Below, piece after piece: positions 38,291 to 49,967 of a stretch of 64,000 nt of DNA. Location: the NCBI GenBank assembly GCA_947179485.1, contig OX359246.1, positions 31,992,001 through 32,056,000 of the forward strand, read 5' to 3'. A program made the translations under genes and the position numbers. The stretch comes from Allacma fusca. Lineage: Eukaryota > Arthropoda > Collembola > Symphypleona > Sminthuridae. A model generated the notes under the pieces. The model worked only from the letters and a program-made list of their open reading frames with translations. It was not told where the DNA came from and did no database searches. Positions within the stretch are counted from its first letter, which is position 1. Each line of letters opens with the position of its first letter.

Positions 38291-41200
38291 TCTTGTTGTA
38301 TATTATTTCTACTCACCGGCAAAGGAAATACCGATTACCACCAGGTTTACTTGCTAATTATTATCAACGGTATTTTTTTACAACGTATAGTCATTTATTA
38401 TTTTGTGCAACTTTGAAACTTGATGAATTGATTTGAGCAGGCCCGTGGAGCTTCCCGATAGTAGGGAATTTGCAATGGTTACAAAAGTTTCCGTGGATAT
38501 ATTTATCAACCTTAGGAAAGACGTACGGTCCAATAGCTACGATAAAATTCGGCAGAGCTCGGTAAGAAAATAAATTGCTAAAATGAAATGAACAATATGT
38601 TTTAAAGAATAATTGTTAAAAATCACTTCAAGGGTGTTTCTTCTGAATGACATTGAAACTTGGAAAGAGGCATTTCGTCGGGAAGAATTTAGCCGTCAGC
38701 CCGGCAAAATTTTTGAAGCTGTTCTGAAAAACAAAAGTACTGATTATTTACAATAAGAAAACTATATACTGTATTATAAAAAACGTTTATTAGACAATAC
38801 AAATTTCTGGTATAATTTATGTAACCACATAGGCATCATCTTTGGAGACGGGAATCCAGAAATCAAGCGGTACATGACGAGAGTTTTAAATGAATTTGGA
38901 ATGAATTCTTCAGAGGATTTGATTTTGCAGGAAGTCGCATTATTACTTGGGAAATTAGCGGACTCGAATGAAAAGGCATTGCAAGTTCAAACATTATTTC
39001 CCATTCCGACAACAAATGTGCTTTTGACACTGCTACTCGGAATGCGTATTGAAGAAGACGACCAAATCATGCAGGAGTTTATAAATATGACCGCTACGTA
39101 AGGAATTTGAGAGTATTGTTGCTTGCTGCAGAATTACTTTAAAAATCTTCTGTGGCTAGCAAGAATATATATAGTGTTAGTCACTATTTATTATGCTATT
39201 TATCACGCTATTTATTTTACTGTACAATACAAAGTCATCAAGGGGGCGGAGTGATATTTGTGCGAATCCTATAGGTCAATACAGTAGTACTAATGTCCAT
39301 AGAGATTCTGTGTGGAGACCTTTCTATCTAGGACAGCGCCTCTGTCGTAGAGATGTATTAGCATAACGTTACAATTTGAACTACAGTAATTTCTCGGCAT
39401 TACGGGCGATCGAAGGACTGAAAATGTGTGCATTCAATAATAGAATATTCCTTTTAAGCAGAGTTATGCGTTGGGCAAATGGGAATTGGGTCTGGTAATT
39501 GCAATCCATTATAACGAAAACTTTCTATTAAGGAGTTCCCTTATAGCGTGATTTAAATATATTGCAATTTCCTAAGGTTATATGAATGACCTGATCATCT
39601 CCAAAAGCAATATCCTTTTCATTCATTTGTTAACGTGTATATGAAAAAAATAATTATGTGACGACATTGGTTCGGCAATAATTTTAAGAGACATCTCTAA
39701 CATATAAAACACGCGTGATGGTGCGATAATTTCAAAACTTCTCTCCCTTTCCTAAACGCGCTTTTTAGGTTCGCGGATACAAATTACCATAAAGGTTATA
39801 TGGCTTAGCAAGTAGTAGCAAGGGCGGTGATACTGTCACGGGTTACATTTATAATACCATAAACGGTGGCTACCCATTTATATTAAAGAGAAGAGACAGT
39901 TTCTTATTAGAGTATGCTTTGCAAAGATAGTAACTTAATAAATGTCGGGGACATAGTTTTGTTTAAGTTGGCATTAATTTTAGACAACTGTATGTTGCTT
40001 TTTCGAGGGATAAGTCTAAGGAAAATATCAAGGTCGGTAAATGTACATACAAAAGTTATTGGGTTTCAAAGAAGTTTTGTAAATTGTTGCAATTAAAAAG
40101 GCTTTAATAAGGCTGCCGGCTTTCTTAATACTAGAATTTGACGATGAGGGGATATTTTTAAATCTTCACTCTCTCTCCTAAATGCGCTTTATAGGTTTGC
40201 GAAAACAAATTGCAAATTGTATATTTAAAAATGGTATTTAATGTTAGATTATAATCATACGGAGTTGTATTTCAGAAGGAAAGGCCATTTAAACAAGTAT
40301 TCTACTAGAAAAAAACTACTTCGGCAATGGAATTTTAATACTGGCGGATCAAACCACTAGACTTCGTCGGTGTTGCTATTGGTAAATGGGGGTTATCCAC
40401 CACCTCTGGTCCTCTGGTGGCTTGATCGGCTATCGGATAACATCTCCTATTGGTTTGCGATTACGATTACTAATTACCTTAAAGGCTAACTACCCGGCTT
40501 ACTTTTAGTATGTAATATGAATGTATTTGTAACTGGGGTGTATTTCTGAATCATGTGCTACTCGACTGAACCATCAAACTATGAAGCCTATCGAAGCCAG
40601 CAATAGCTGGCTCTGCAGTGCTAGTTAAAGTGATAACAATAGGAAACTTGGTTTAAGTGTTCCCCCAAAACGTATCTGTGATTAGAACTAAAATACAACG
40701 TCACCAAGAAGCACAGTGATATTTTAACGGCTCCTATCCTTCAAACGTGTGGCAAGGTCCATTCTATTTTCAGTTTTGTGCATGGCAGTCACCTAGGTTA
40801 GCGCTTTGATCGAGGACGCATGTGTTATAATGTATTTATATGTGAAGTACTTTAATTACCTAAGGTCAAATAGTTTCCCCGATCTTCACCAAAATCAATA
40901 GGGTCCTGACTAATTTGCTACAAACTGAGTTACTGTAGAAACATGGAGTTGGCTGATGAAATTTACTCGAGCCTTACCGTGATGACGAACAAGCATGCAA
41001 CTAGGCATCTGGGCTAAACCAATAGGACATTTCGTTTCACTTCGCCCCTAATAATCCATAACAGATGTAGTTGTACACAAATTAAGCTTACAATTAGTCA
41101 GTAATATTTTACATCAAATTTAATTTGTAGTATTTCAAAGGACTCCTCTATTTTTGGACGATCGATATTGCAATTGATACCTTATATATCTAAGGTAATC

Positions 41201-42093
41201 CCTTCATCATCAAGATCAAAGCTTATTAAGGGTTTTCTAGTCAAGATGACCAATGCATTCAAAGATCGAATACAACACCATGCCACCACTCGGGTCAATT
41301 CAAAAGTCCGGGACATTACCGACGTATATTTCGACAAAATGGAACAGACAGATCCAAAGTCAGATTCATTTTTTGCCGGGGGTAAAATATTTATAACAAT
41401 TTGAGAACGAAATGCAATTCAAAATTAAATTTTTTAACTGTGGACGTCAACTGTTAAACAGGCGATTCGTTGCAGTTTGTTTACGCCGGATTGTTTTTAG
41501 CTGCCTCTGACTCATCAAGTACAAGTTTAGAATGGCTTATACTCTTCGTTGTCAGCAAGTCGGGAGTTCAGAGATGTCTTCAAAGAGAAATTGATGATGT
41601 TATTGGAATTCGGAAGCCTTGTCTGGCCGACAGAGAAAGAATGCCTTACACTTCGGCCATAATCCAGGAAATGTTTCGGTTGTCGTCTATTGATATTGCT
41701 CAGTTTCACCAAGCTAAAATAGATGCCAAACTATTAGGGTATGATATTCCAAAAGGATCTATACTACTTCCAAACGTATACGGAATAAGTCATGATCCCG
41801 ATATTTGGGTGGAACCGTACGATTTTAAGCCAGAACGATTCATGGATGCGGATGGGAAATTTATAAAAAGTGACAAATTTATAGTATTTGGATTTGGTCG
41901 GCGGTCTTGCCCAGGAGAACTATTGGCAAGGAATCAGATATTTCTCTTTGCTACTAGCATGTTTCAGCGTTTTAACGTGGAAATTCATGGGAAGTGTCCT
42001 CAATTCCATGGTGTGTTTGGTATCGTACACCATCCTAGTAATTTTGATGTCGTTTTCAAAAAACGAAATCATAGCACTGGAGTAATAGTATAA
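38263..42093 (+). CDS. microsomal cytochrome P450, CYP2-clan type
   Basis: Six exons with continuous phases: 38263-38344, 38441-38561, 38633-38736, 38833-39097, 41131-41381, 41462-42093; 484 residues, the usual length. An N-terminal anchor is followed by the hinge PPGPWSFPIVGNL. The I-helix reads AASDSSSTS, where most family members have AG-x-E/D-T-T. ExxR is EMFR (about residue 344), the PERF motif is at about 398 and the heme-binding loop FGFGRRSCPGE has Cys at about 424. The enzyme would be an ER-bound monooxygenase using a P450 reductase. The substrate cannot be read from sequence; CYP2-clan insect members include hormone-pathway enzymes and detoxifiers. Intron 4 is 2.0 kb and repeat-bearing, unlike the other introns (about 70-100 bp). 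Confidence 0.9.
39737..40220. repeat. dispersed repeat, two copies inside the P450 intron 4
   Basis: The motif CTCTC(C/T)CTTTCCTAAACGCGCTTTTTAGGTTCGCGGATACAAATT, in shortened form, occurs near 39740-39795 and, diverged, near 40165-40215. A third copy is near 50276-50350 (CTCTCTGCTAAGCGCACTTTATAGATCCGC). No ends or coding capacity were found. It may explain why this intron is long. Confidence 0.4.
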
Positions 42094-43430
42094 CATACAA
42101 AATGTAACTGCTAAATAGGTTACGCTGTAACTGGGGACGTAAGGATTAGCCCACTTCTAATTCAGTTAATCCAATTGATTGCTCAAAATTTTGAATTTAT
42201 TGTTATCCATGTGTATCAAAAACTGTTAAATCTTTTGAGACTTTAGTGTGTATAACATTGAATGTTATATCATGTTATTTTTAAAATCTTATTCATAAAA
42301 TTTAAAAATCCGTTCGTGTTTTACACATTTTTGTAATTAATAAAAATTGAAAACTAAATCAAATATATTTTGTTATTTTTTTCGTATTGGTAATGTGTCA
42401 CTTAAAATGCACGCACGTTGATGCGGACTCTAATTTCACCATGATTTGTTGTGACTCCGTACTCGACCCGTACTTGTACTCGTACTTGGAACTTGAGTAG
42501 GAACTCGAACCCGTGTGAAGCTCTGCTCTAGAAATTATTGGTACTAACAAGATTGTGGTAAACTTGTTTCTTGCCATTGTTATCGTTCAGGAACGGTGTG
42601 CACCGTTACTGTCGTATTTCTGTTTTGAAACTGTGAGAATGTCTATGAGCAGGCCATGAAGATCTTGGATTCCTGGAAGCTCCTGCTTCATCAAAGAGAG
42701 TTTCGGAAATTTTATAGATCTTACCGCCCTTGGAGAATTAGCCTGGGGTGGGTTTTGTTTTGTGGACAAGGACCTTGTTTTGATTATTCTGATTGTGAGT
42801 ATTGTTGCCCAGATAACAAGGAATCTCACTCTTACTCACCGACCTAACAAATCTATGTAAGCTCACAATCAGTGGTCGAGGGCGACATTTTTAAGAGAAT
42901 AAGGAATATAGGAATTTTTTTTGTAACATGCTATGCCCAACTCTTATAGATACAACTATACACGTCATGTCAAATTCACTACTTACAAAGTCATACTCTC
43001 ATTGCCCTCCGCAGCAATGATCAAAGGAATTGTGAACTGTGACAAAACATATATTTTTCTCATTTAAATTATTTTTTTTATTTTCATTCGTCCCTTATTT
43101 TGTCACAGTCATAAATTAGTAATATTAATTGTTTCCTTACACGGGCATATAGGGCAACCCTCAATATAACGGATTAGCTGGTAAGAGCGAATATTCTGAA
43201 TGGGATCTATCTTGCCAAAAATTAGGGGGATAGTAATTTTCCTAATCAAGTGCAGACAATCCCTCAAACCTTCTTGTGTATGAGCGGTCCGTAAACCAAC
43301 ATTATAAAACGTAAAACTACTTACATAGATCTCAATGATGTGCTACTGAACTATGCTAACAAATTTCAGGCTTTAAGTTGTCGCTGGTTTATCCTTTGTT
43401 AACATTTAACCGATTTATGCACGTTGAAAA
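42094..43430. other. 3' flank of the P450 gene and intergenic region
   Basis: A polyadenylation-like AATAAA lies near 42338. At 42450-42520 there is a short degenerate repeat of GTACTCG/GTACTTG words. I found no exon chain; open frames here lack recognisable features. Confidence 0.4.
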
Positions 43431-43625
43431 TGTCTTCAGATCAGCATTATAATAATCGTTGTCTAGGCCTTGAATGGTTGTGGTTACATGCAAAGGATTT
43501 CATTAAATTGTAATTTCTAGCATACCGCCGTGGTATTGACGTTTGCTCAATTCAGCCTCGCTTATTACTATCTTCTCCTTGATATTGACATTTGGCAAGG
43601 TCCCCAACACCGTAATATGTTTGAT
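43431..43625 (-). pseudogene. decayed tandem copy of the QYYG peptide precursor
   Basis: On the minus strand one frame reads QTYYGVGDLAKCQYQGED followed by SNKR, then, after a frame slip, EAELSKRQYHGG up to a GT splice-donor position. The following sequence matches intron 2 of the intact gene (GAATGGTTGTGGT(C/T)AC and TTTCATTAAATT), and CTTCAGATCAGCAT at about 43435 matches the start of its exon 3. The KR cleavage pair has become KC in one unit. Gene order and orientation equal the intact gene 2 kb away, so this is the remnant of a tandem duplicate. Confidence 0.75.
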
Positions 43626-45398
43626 GCAGTAGATACATATGTATATGTATGCCTCTGAAATGAAAATAAGCTGGTATAGCAGATGTCAAAACAATAGGTT
43701 CAATTAGATTTCAGTTGATGTTCACATAGGCAGGTTTCAATGTAAAGACGTAAGAGTGAAAAGTACATATAAAACACCGCTTTCCGTTTTTTGTTTGCGT
43801 TGCTTGTATCTATTCGTCACTCGTGTCCACTGTACTGTACTGAAAGTGTTCTCAATATTATTAAATGTTTTCCTATTTTTGGGGATTGTGGTTTTAGCAA
43901 TATTTTGTTGAGATCCAACGGATTCACTTGGAATTGGCTTCGGTTTAATTTCCGGTTGGTCCTTCCGGGTGATAAGTATTTGCAATGGTTCTTCTACAGG
44001 AATTTTGTTCACGCTCAAGAGTTACATCATGGTGGCTGACATTAACCATAAGTTGTTGCTATAGTCTTGTAATTTTTCGTGGGGATGGTATATTTGTTTC
44101 ATCTGTATTATTTAATTTATTAATTCCAGTTTGGTCTCCTAGATACTCTTAGAGTAATGAACCCCATGCTTTTAGTTTGCCTATCTGTTACAGATATCAA
44201 TGACGACTCAATACTTCCGATGTAATGAACGAACATTATAACGGTGTACTCAGTAAGAAACTTCAGCGCTATATGTTTGTATTTACAAATTAACTATTCT
44301 CAAAATGTCAAGCTTTATTACACATTTTGAAAGCAATTCTCGCCACTCGTTATAATGGAGGACTGTATTATTTTGAATTGTAATGTTTCTCTATCTCAAT
44401 AGATTGTTTTGCGTTCGCAGACCCATTTAAATGATGCTTAATGTTTTTGCAAATAAATATAGGGGATTTAATTCATTGAATGTTCAGGAACTTACATGAC
44501 TTCAGGAGAGAGAGAGAAGATTCAAAAATGTCTCTCAACTCTCACTGTCGTCATTTTATGACAGCCCTAGAAATAGACGATAGTATAGGCGGGCTGGAAA
44601 ATGCTGAAAGTATGAAGGCGAGGTTGACAAAAAAGGGTAGGCGTTGTATAAATACTAGCCTAAGGGATAGGAAGGCAAATATAACACCAATTATAAAGGC
44701 AAGGAAACGAAGGGTGTCAAGCGTTGCCGATCATGTCAGAATATGATGTTGATGGGTACCTATCGGTGATTTTACAAGGCAATGAGTAACAGCAAATTCA
44801 TGCATCCATGCATACGCTGACTAGACGTACGATACGACCGCATTAAACGTTTTATTGGAATCTGGTTTTGGGGTTGTTGGTAAATACAGAATGATGGATA
44901 ATATAAGTATTTTGTACTATCTGTACAGTTGATAAATAAATACAACTTACGTAGCACAAATCTACTGCACTTGAAAACTACGCAAGGTGTTACCTAGGCG
45001 GTCGGAGAAAAATAGGGAAGGAAAAGTTAGGCGATGTATCTACCTAGTTTTGGGCTGTAGGGAATAGGCATCCTGTAGCCCAGAAGGTAGGGCTGTTTTT
45101 CAAATATTTTATAGGCAAGGCGAAAGGATAGGCGATCCACTTGCCCATCACTGTTTTATGATATTTACATCATACACATGTATACGCAAGCATGATTGTG
45201 CATATGTAATTATGTTTCGTACACGTAGTGACTTTGCTTTAAGCTTAAAACGCACGTGTTCTTATTACTCCTATCAGAATAATTTATCATTATTTAATAA
45301 GTTTTTATTTGTGACGGATTTTGCCAATTTATTATACTTTTATTTTGCACTGTTAACAGAATTTACTATGTGCTTTTGCTCCACTTTTTATAATATTA
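43626..45398. other. intergenic region with an AAGGCAAGG-type repeat
   Basis: No supported gene. 44571-45155 holds degenerate words like GGGTAGGCG, ATAGGAAGGCAA and TATAAAGGCAAGG, ending with TTGCCCATCACTG at about 45155. This is the best-preserved of three such stretches and may be an old non-autonomous hAT element. Confidence 0.4.
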
Positions 45399-46389
45399 TC
45401 AGCCGATTCGTGATTGTGTATATTTTGGTGGTGGGAGGTACACTACTGTTGGAGCGTATTGACGTTTCTTAATTTCGTCTTCAGCTTCATCATCTATACA
45501 ATTATAACGTGACATGTATTAGATTTATATTTAGTTCATACACAACTAAAGCAGTAGTTGCCATATTCATGACTTACCTTCTTCTGCGGCCTCTTCTTCT
45601 TCATCTTCTTGACGTTTGTTCAGATCAGCATCTATAAAGAATGCATATTTCATCTTAATTTCCGTTTTGAATGGTTGTGGTCACACATTCAGGAATTTCA
45701 TTAAATTCAACTTTATAACTTACCGCCATAGTATTGACGTTTGCTCACTTCAGCATCACCATAGTACTGGCGTTTAGCGAGATCGGCATCACCATAGTAT
45801 TGACGCTTGGTAAGGTCAGCATCTCCGTAGTATTGACGCTTGGTAAGGTCAGCATCTCCGTAGTATTGACGCTTGGTAAGGTCAGCATCACCGTAATACT
45901 GGCGCTTGGTGAGGTCAGCATCTCCGTAGTATTGACGCTTGGTGAGGTCAGCATCTCCGTAGTATTGACGCTTGGAAAGATCAGCATCTCCGTAGTATTG
46001 ACGCTTGGTAAGTTCAGCATCTCCGTAATACTGGCGCTTGGTGAGATCAGCATCTCCATAATATTGACGTTTGCTCAGATCAGCATCTCCGTAGTATTGA
46101 CGCTTGGTGAGGTCAGCATCTCCATAATACTGTCGTTTGGCGAGGTCCTCATCTCCGTAATACTGGCGTTTGGCGAGGTCCTGATCGCCATAATATTGAC
46201 GCTTGCTCAGATCAGCATCTTCTGTAAAAATGTATATATGTTGTTATAACTTCAGATCAATTCTAAAGAAAATCCTGGAACAAAATTACATAAAATTTTA
46301 TGAAATTTTACGTAGGTTGAAATTTACTTACTGTAGTACTGAGCAGCCGCAATGGTAGCGACACCCAAGAGGATAATAAACTTATTCAT
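45399..46389 (-). CDS. secreted prepropeptide with 15 QYYGD-type repeats separated by KR sites
   Basis: Four exons: about 46333-46389 (start and signal peptide, IILLGVATIAAAQYY), 45724-46221, 45578-45631, 45399-45493; about 234 residues. Exon 2 is a 33-bp tandem array of 15 units QYYGD(A/Q/E)(D/E)(L/V)(T/S/A)KR. Exon 3 is an acidic spacer (NKRQEDEEEEAAEE). Exon 4 gives EDEIKKR and then a different last peptide, QYAPTVVYLPPPKYTQSRIG, before the stop. Lys-Arg sites are the classic prohormone-convertase cleavage signal, and N-terminal Gln would become pyroglutamate. Only the last peptide ends in Gly and could be amidated. I know no named neuropeptide of this kind; a neuropeptide, pheromone or exocrine secretion are all possible. 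As I read it, the ATG and the hydrophobic frame are offset by one base in the A-run near 46379; this must be checked. Confidence 0.75.
45724..46221 (-). repeat. 33-bp coding tandem array, 15 units
   Basis: The units repeat every 33 bp from about 46193 down to about 45731 without slippage. The middle units are nearly identical at the nucleotide level (QYYGDADLTKR, six or more copies). The outermost units differ most: DQDLA and DEDLA at the start, DAEVS at the end. This pattern is typical of repeats homogenised by unequal exchange. Confidence 0.85.
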
Positions 46390-46438
46390 TTTGAATTAAT
46401 TGTTGGGATGATACTGTGACAGTGGAAGCTCCTGGGAA

Positions 46439-46446
46439 CTTTTATA
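46439..46446 (-). promoter_or_regulatory. TATA box of the peptide precursor
   Basis: TATAAAAG lies about 50 bp upstream of the start codon. A TCACAGT sequence about 27 bp further downstream fits an arthropod initiator. The resulting 5' leader would be only about 25 bases. Confidence 0.6.
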
Positions 46447-49120
46447 TTCCCAGAAATGCCCGGAAGTTCTTCAAACGTACACATGCTTCCTGCTGAAATT
46501 ACTTTTAGAATAAAATTTAAAGCCAGTGGTTTCTTCCATATGAGTTTATTTTCCTTGAAACGCAAACATACATGTCACAAAAGCCGACGTGCACAAATGT
46601 TTTAAACAAATTTCCTGCTATGTTGGTAATCTAGTCTTTCCTGGTAGCATCTATCAACAGGAACAAATCAATGTGAAGCATCTCAGAAAAACTATGAAAT
46701 AATCTTCAATGTTACTGTTTGTCGTATGCGCTACTTTTGCGGTAAACTTTTTGAGACCTGGAAACCGCGCTGCTATACACTGAGTTTTATTTAGTGTAAC
46801 CGCGTTATTGTAGGAAGCAAGCTCACAATAAAAATACGTCAACACTTTCCCCCTTGAGTTACACATGTTTGCAAAGAAAAAAAATGGTAGAAAATAAAGA
46901 ACTGCTTACAAAGTTTCAAAAATTTTTACTTTTCAAAGTTTTGATTACTAGGGCCATGAGTAAACTGTGCAGGTATGGATAAAAAGAGGAGTATTTTTTT
47001 TTCTAATTTGACCTAACAATAAGCAATCAGTTTATTGAGATTATTTCCAAGCTTTTAAGAGCATCTCAGCAAATATGTAAAAGGGCAGAAGTACCACGGT
47101 AGGCCTTTTGATTTTTTTGCGACATCACCCTCATTAATCTCATTAGAAACTGTTAGGTTAGGATGTTGTAGGTTGATTTCTTACTATGATGCACCGATGA
47201 AGATTTCAAGGCTTCTCGAATGAGTGTTTTATTAAATTTTTTCAGCAACCCGAAATTTTATTTGGACTAGGAGCTTTAAGAAAATTACTGAGAAGGAACG
47301 CGTCTGCATGATTAGAAATGGAGCTCAATACAATATACATACATGTATATATACAAAAAGTATTTTTACTTATACACATAAACTTTCTTCTGACAACAAA
47401 ACTTAAAAGCAAGGGAAGCCAATATTATTTCCGGCAAATAAAAAAAATGAATATCCGCTATAGTGATGCAACCACACAAACCCACCGATATATATCGCTT
47501 ATGAGTTGTTTGTTAACGATAACATACGCTTGTGCCGGGTTTTCCAATGTCATTGTTTTTTTTAACTTATGACCGATTGTGCAGCTTCTTTGTGTATTTT
47601 TTGTAATTCAACCGCATTGATGATGTGTGCATTCCCGGAGCAAGAATATGATTCCAGTATTTCCTTCTCATTTGCTTTTATCCAATTAAAGTGGGGCCTA
47701 ATACTGGACAAACTATGCAAAAATTATTGCTGTCTAAGGGTTCATTATGTTCAGGTGGAACGTTTTAGCGCATTGTTGTTACCTCTGGCAACGTAGAAAC
47801 TCATTGATTTTGGAAAACATAGATACAGCTGGGCTTCTTAACATTATTTCACTCAGCTTTTTGACAAATTACGAGAAAGATTAAGTGATTTTTGCATTTA
47901 TGAAGGTTATGAGGGTATTCTAATTTTACACATACAATATTGCATAAAGGTTGAACTAACCTGAACATGGAATAAGGAGGGATGCATGCATAAAGAATAG
48001 GTGGAGCTGTTTGGATTAAGGATCGTGAGTATTTTTATTTTACAGATAGTTACAGCTATTTCAGTCATTCAAGGCTAATTTAAGGATTGCGGATAGGGAG
48101 AAGTGTTTTGGTTGCAGATAGTGCCAGGATTTTAGCAGGAATTATTTACATATTTTCAGCTTGAGTTCCTATTTGTCTATTAGTATAATTAACGGTATTG
48201 AACCTGCAGCTAAGGCTTTGTACACCAAATTCTCATGTGTCAGGGATTTCAAAATCCAATGTCAACACTGGCTACAGTTTCCTGAAGGTAAATAATTACT
48301 CTTGTTACAAAAAGATACAAGACATATAATTCAATACTTCAACAATTGAATGCATCAAATTTAACGTCTTCTTTTTAATTTTTACATAGAAATTTCAAAT
48401 AATCATACATAGAATCGATTTTACCTCCAGCTACTTCTGTAGGTTTGCTGCTTGTCCTGATTCCATAAAAATGGGGTTTCGTTAAATTTCATTCGAACAA
48501 TGAACAAATTTAGGTTGGTCGGCAACTTGCTCCCCACCAGTAGTAACCTTCTCTGTTGCTTTAGAGACTTATTGGTAACCTTCAAAGGCCCTTGACCTTA
48601 TTTCCGAGGACTTACAATTATTTACGTGATACCTCAGATATGAAAATTTGAAAAAAGAAAAGAAAAATTGTGAAGTGAATTGTCGTCAGATGTTCGTGTT
48701 GGTTTTCAGGGAGATTGGTGTACGTAGAAAGTTGAGTCAAATGATTCTATCAAAGCACCCGTGATATTTTGATTTTTTTGATTTGGGAAGTGTCCTACAA
48801 GATTCTCACACAGTGCCCATGGATTTGTGAATATCAGATGATTTCTATACTAAATGACCAAACTTGGAATTGGAAAGTCATTCCCGTATGCTTCCACTTT
48901 TGTTGTACCCTGGTATGTTTATATTCAAGTCCATTACAATCTTCTCAGTTTTCATAGCTTCACGGAGACACTTTAAAGCGTTTGGAAGATTATAACTCAA
49001 CTCCGGAAATTCATGGATAAAGAGGTGTTAATTCTTTCGGTGAGAACAGACGTGTTATTGCTGACGTTTTTCTCGTCTTTTCGAAACACTTTGGCTTCAT
49101 CGTTTTTGTAGCGTAGGATT
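46447..49120. other. intergenic region, no supported gene
   Basis: 2.7 kb without a recognisable exon chain or clear repeat boundaries. Several 60-97-codon frames are present, as expected by chance. Confidence 0.4.
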
Positions 49121-49122
49121 TA

Positions 49123-49965
49123 CAGTAAAACCTGTATATAGTGGTTTCTCTAGGGAACCTAATATTTGACCACTATGTACAGTGACCACTATACTCAGTA
49201 TAGTGGTCATGGACCACTATATAGGGTGCATATATTAAATGAATATTTTAACGCGTTTAAGAAGACATAATTGAAACGGTCGCATTTTTTTTACATAATC
49301 ACTAATTTTTGACCGTTTAAAATTTTTCAACGTGTGGTAGCAAGATATTCTGTATAACGATAATTCTATATAGTAATTTTAAATACTGTTTTTGAATACT
49401 ACGTGAAATAGCTACTAGCTACCAACTATCGTAAAATTACTTTATTATTGACGCCGGCAGATTCTCCGCAAATATAATTTAAACAAATATAATGTTTCTT
49501 CTTCCAAGATTCAATCCAACCATTGCTTGGTGGCTATCCTGCCTACCACTTTCACTTTGAAATTTTCCAATAATTCTAATATTCTCTATTTTTTTGAAAC
49601 GGAAATCAAAGTGTTTTGGAACTGTGCGTGGTATGGACAGTATGGAGGTATGGTGCCGGGAATATGCTTTATTTAAGAAACCGTAATCTAGAATAATCTT
49701 AGAAATCTATAGAAATTATGAGCGACGATTTCGTCTGCACATGATTTTTAATGCTCACCACTGTATTCAGAGTTCGAAGCATGCATTTCGTAATGAATGG
49801 ACATAAGCCCGGGTCCATTATTGACAGGGGACCACTATAGAGAAAACCACTGTATACAGTGTTAACGTAATGTTAAAACATAGGGCGCATGACGGGGACA
49901 CATGATACTGGCCACTGCGAACAGGAGACCACTGTATAGGTGGTCACTATATACAGGTTTTACTG
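49123..49965. mobile_element. pogo/Tigger-like non-autonomous element with TA duplication
   Basis: CAGTAAAACCTGTATATAGT at 49123 is repeated inverted at 49945-49965 (21 identical bases). TA dinucleotides flank both ends (49121-49122 and 49966-49967), the target of the Tc1/mariner/pogo superfamily. CAGT-starting ends of this kind are known from pogo/Tigger elements. Extra GACCACTATA words form internal subterminal repeats on both sides. 843 bp, no transposase frame. Confidence 0.75.
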
Positions 49966-49967
49966 TA

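Noticed and set aside
45734..46249. 171-codon plus-strand frame of hydrophobic repeats (VLTLGEVSIS type)
   Set aside because: It is the complement of the 33-bp peptide array. The minus frame has a signal peptide, splice sites in phase, KR sites and a proper end, while this frame has none.
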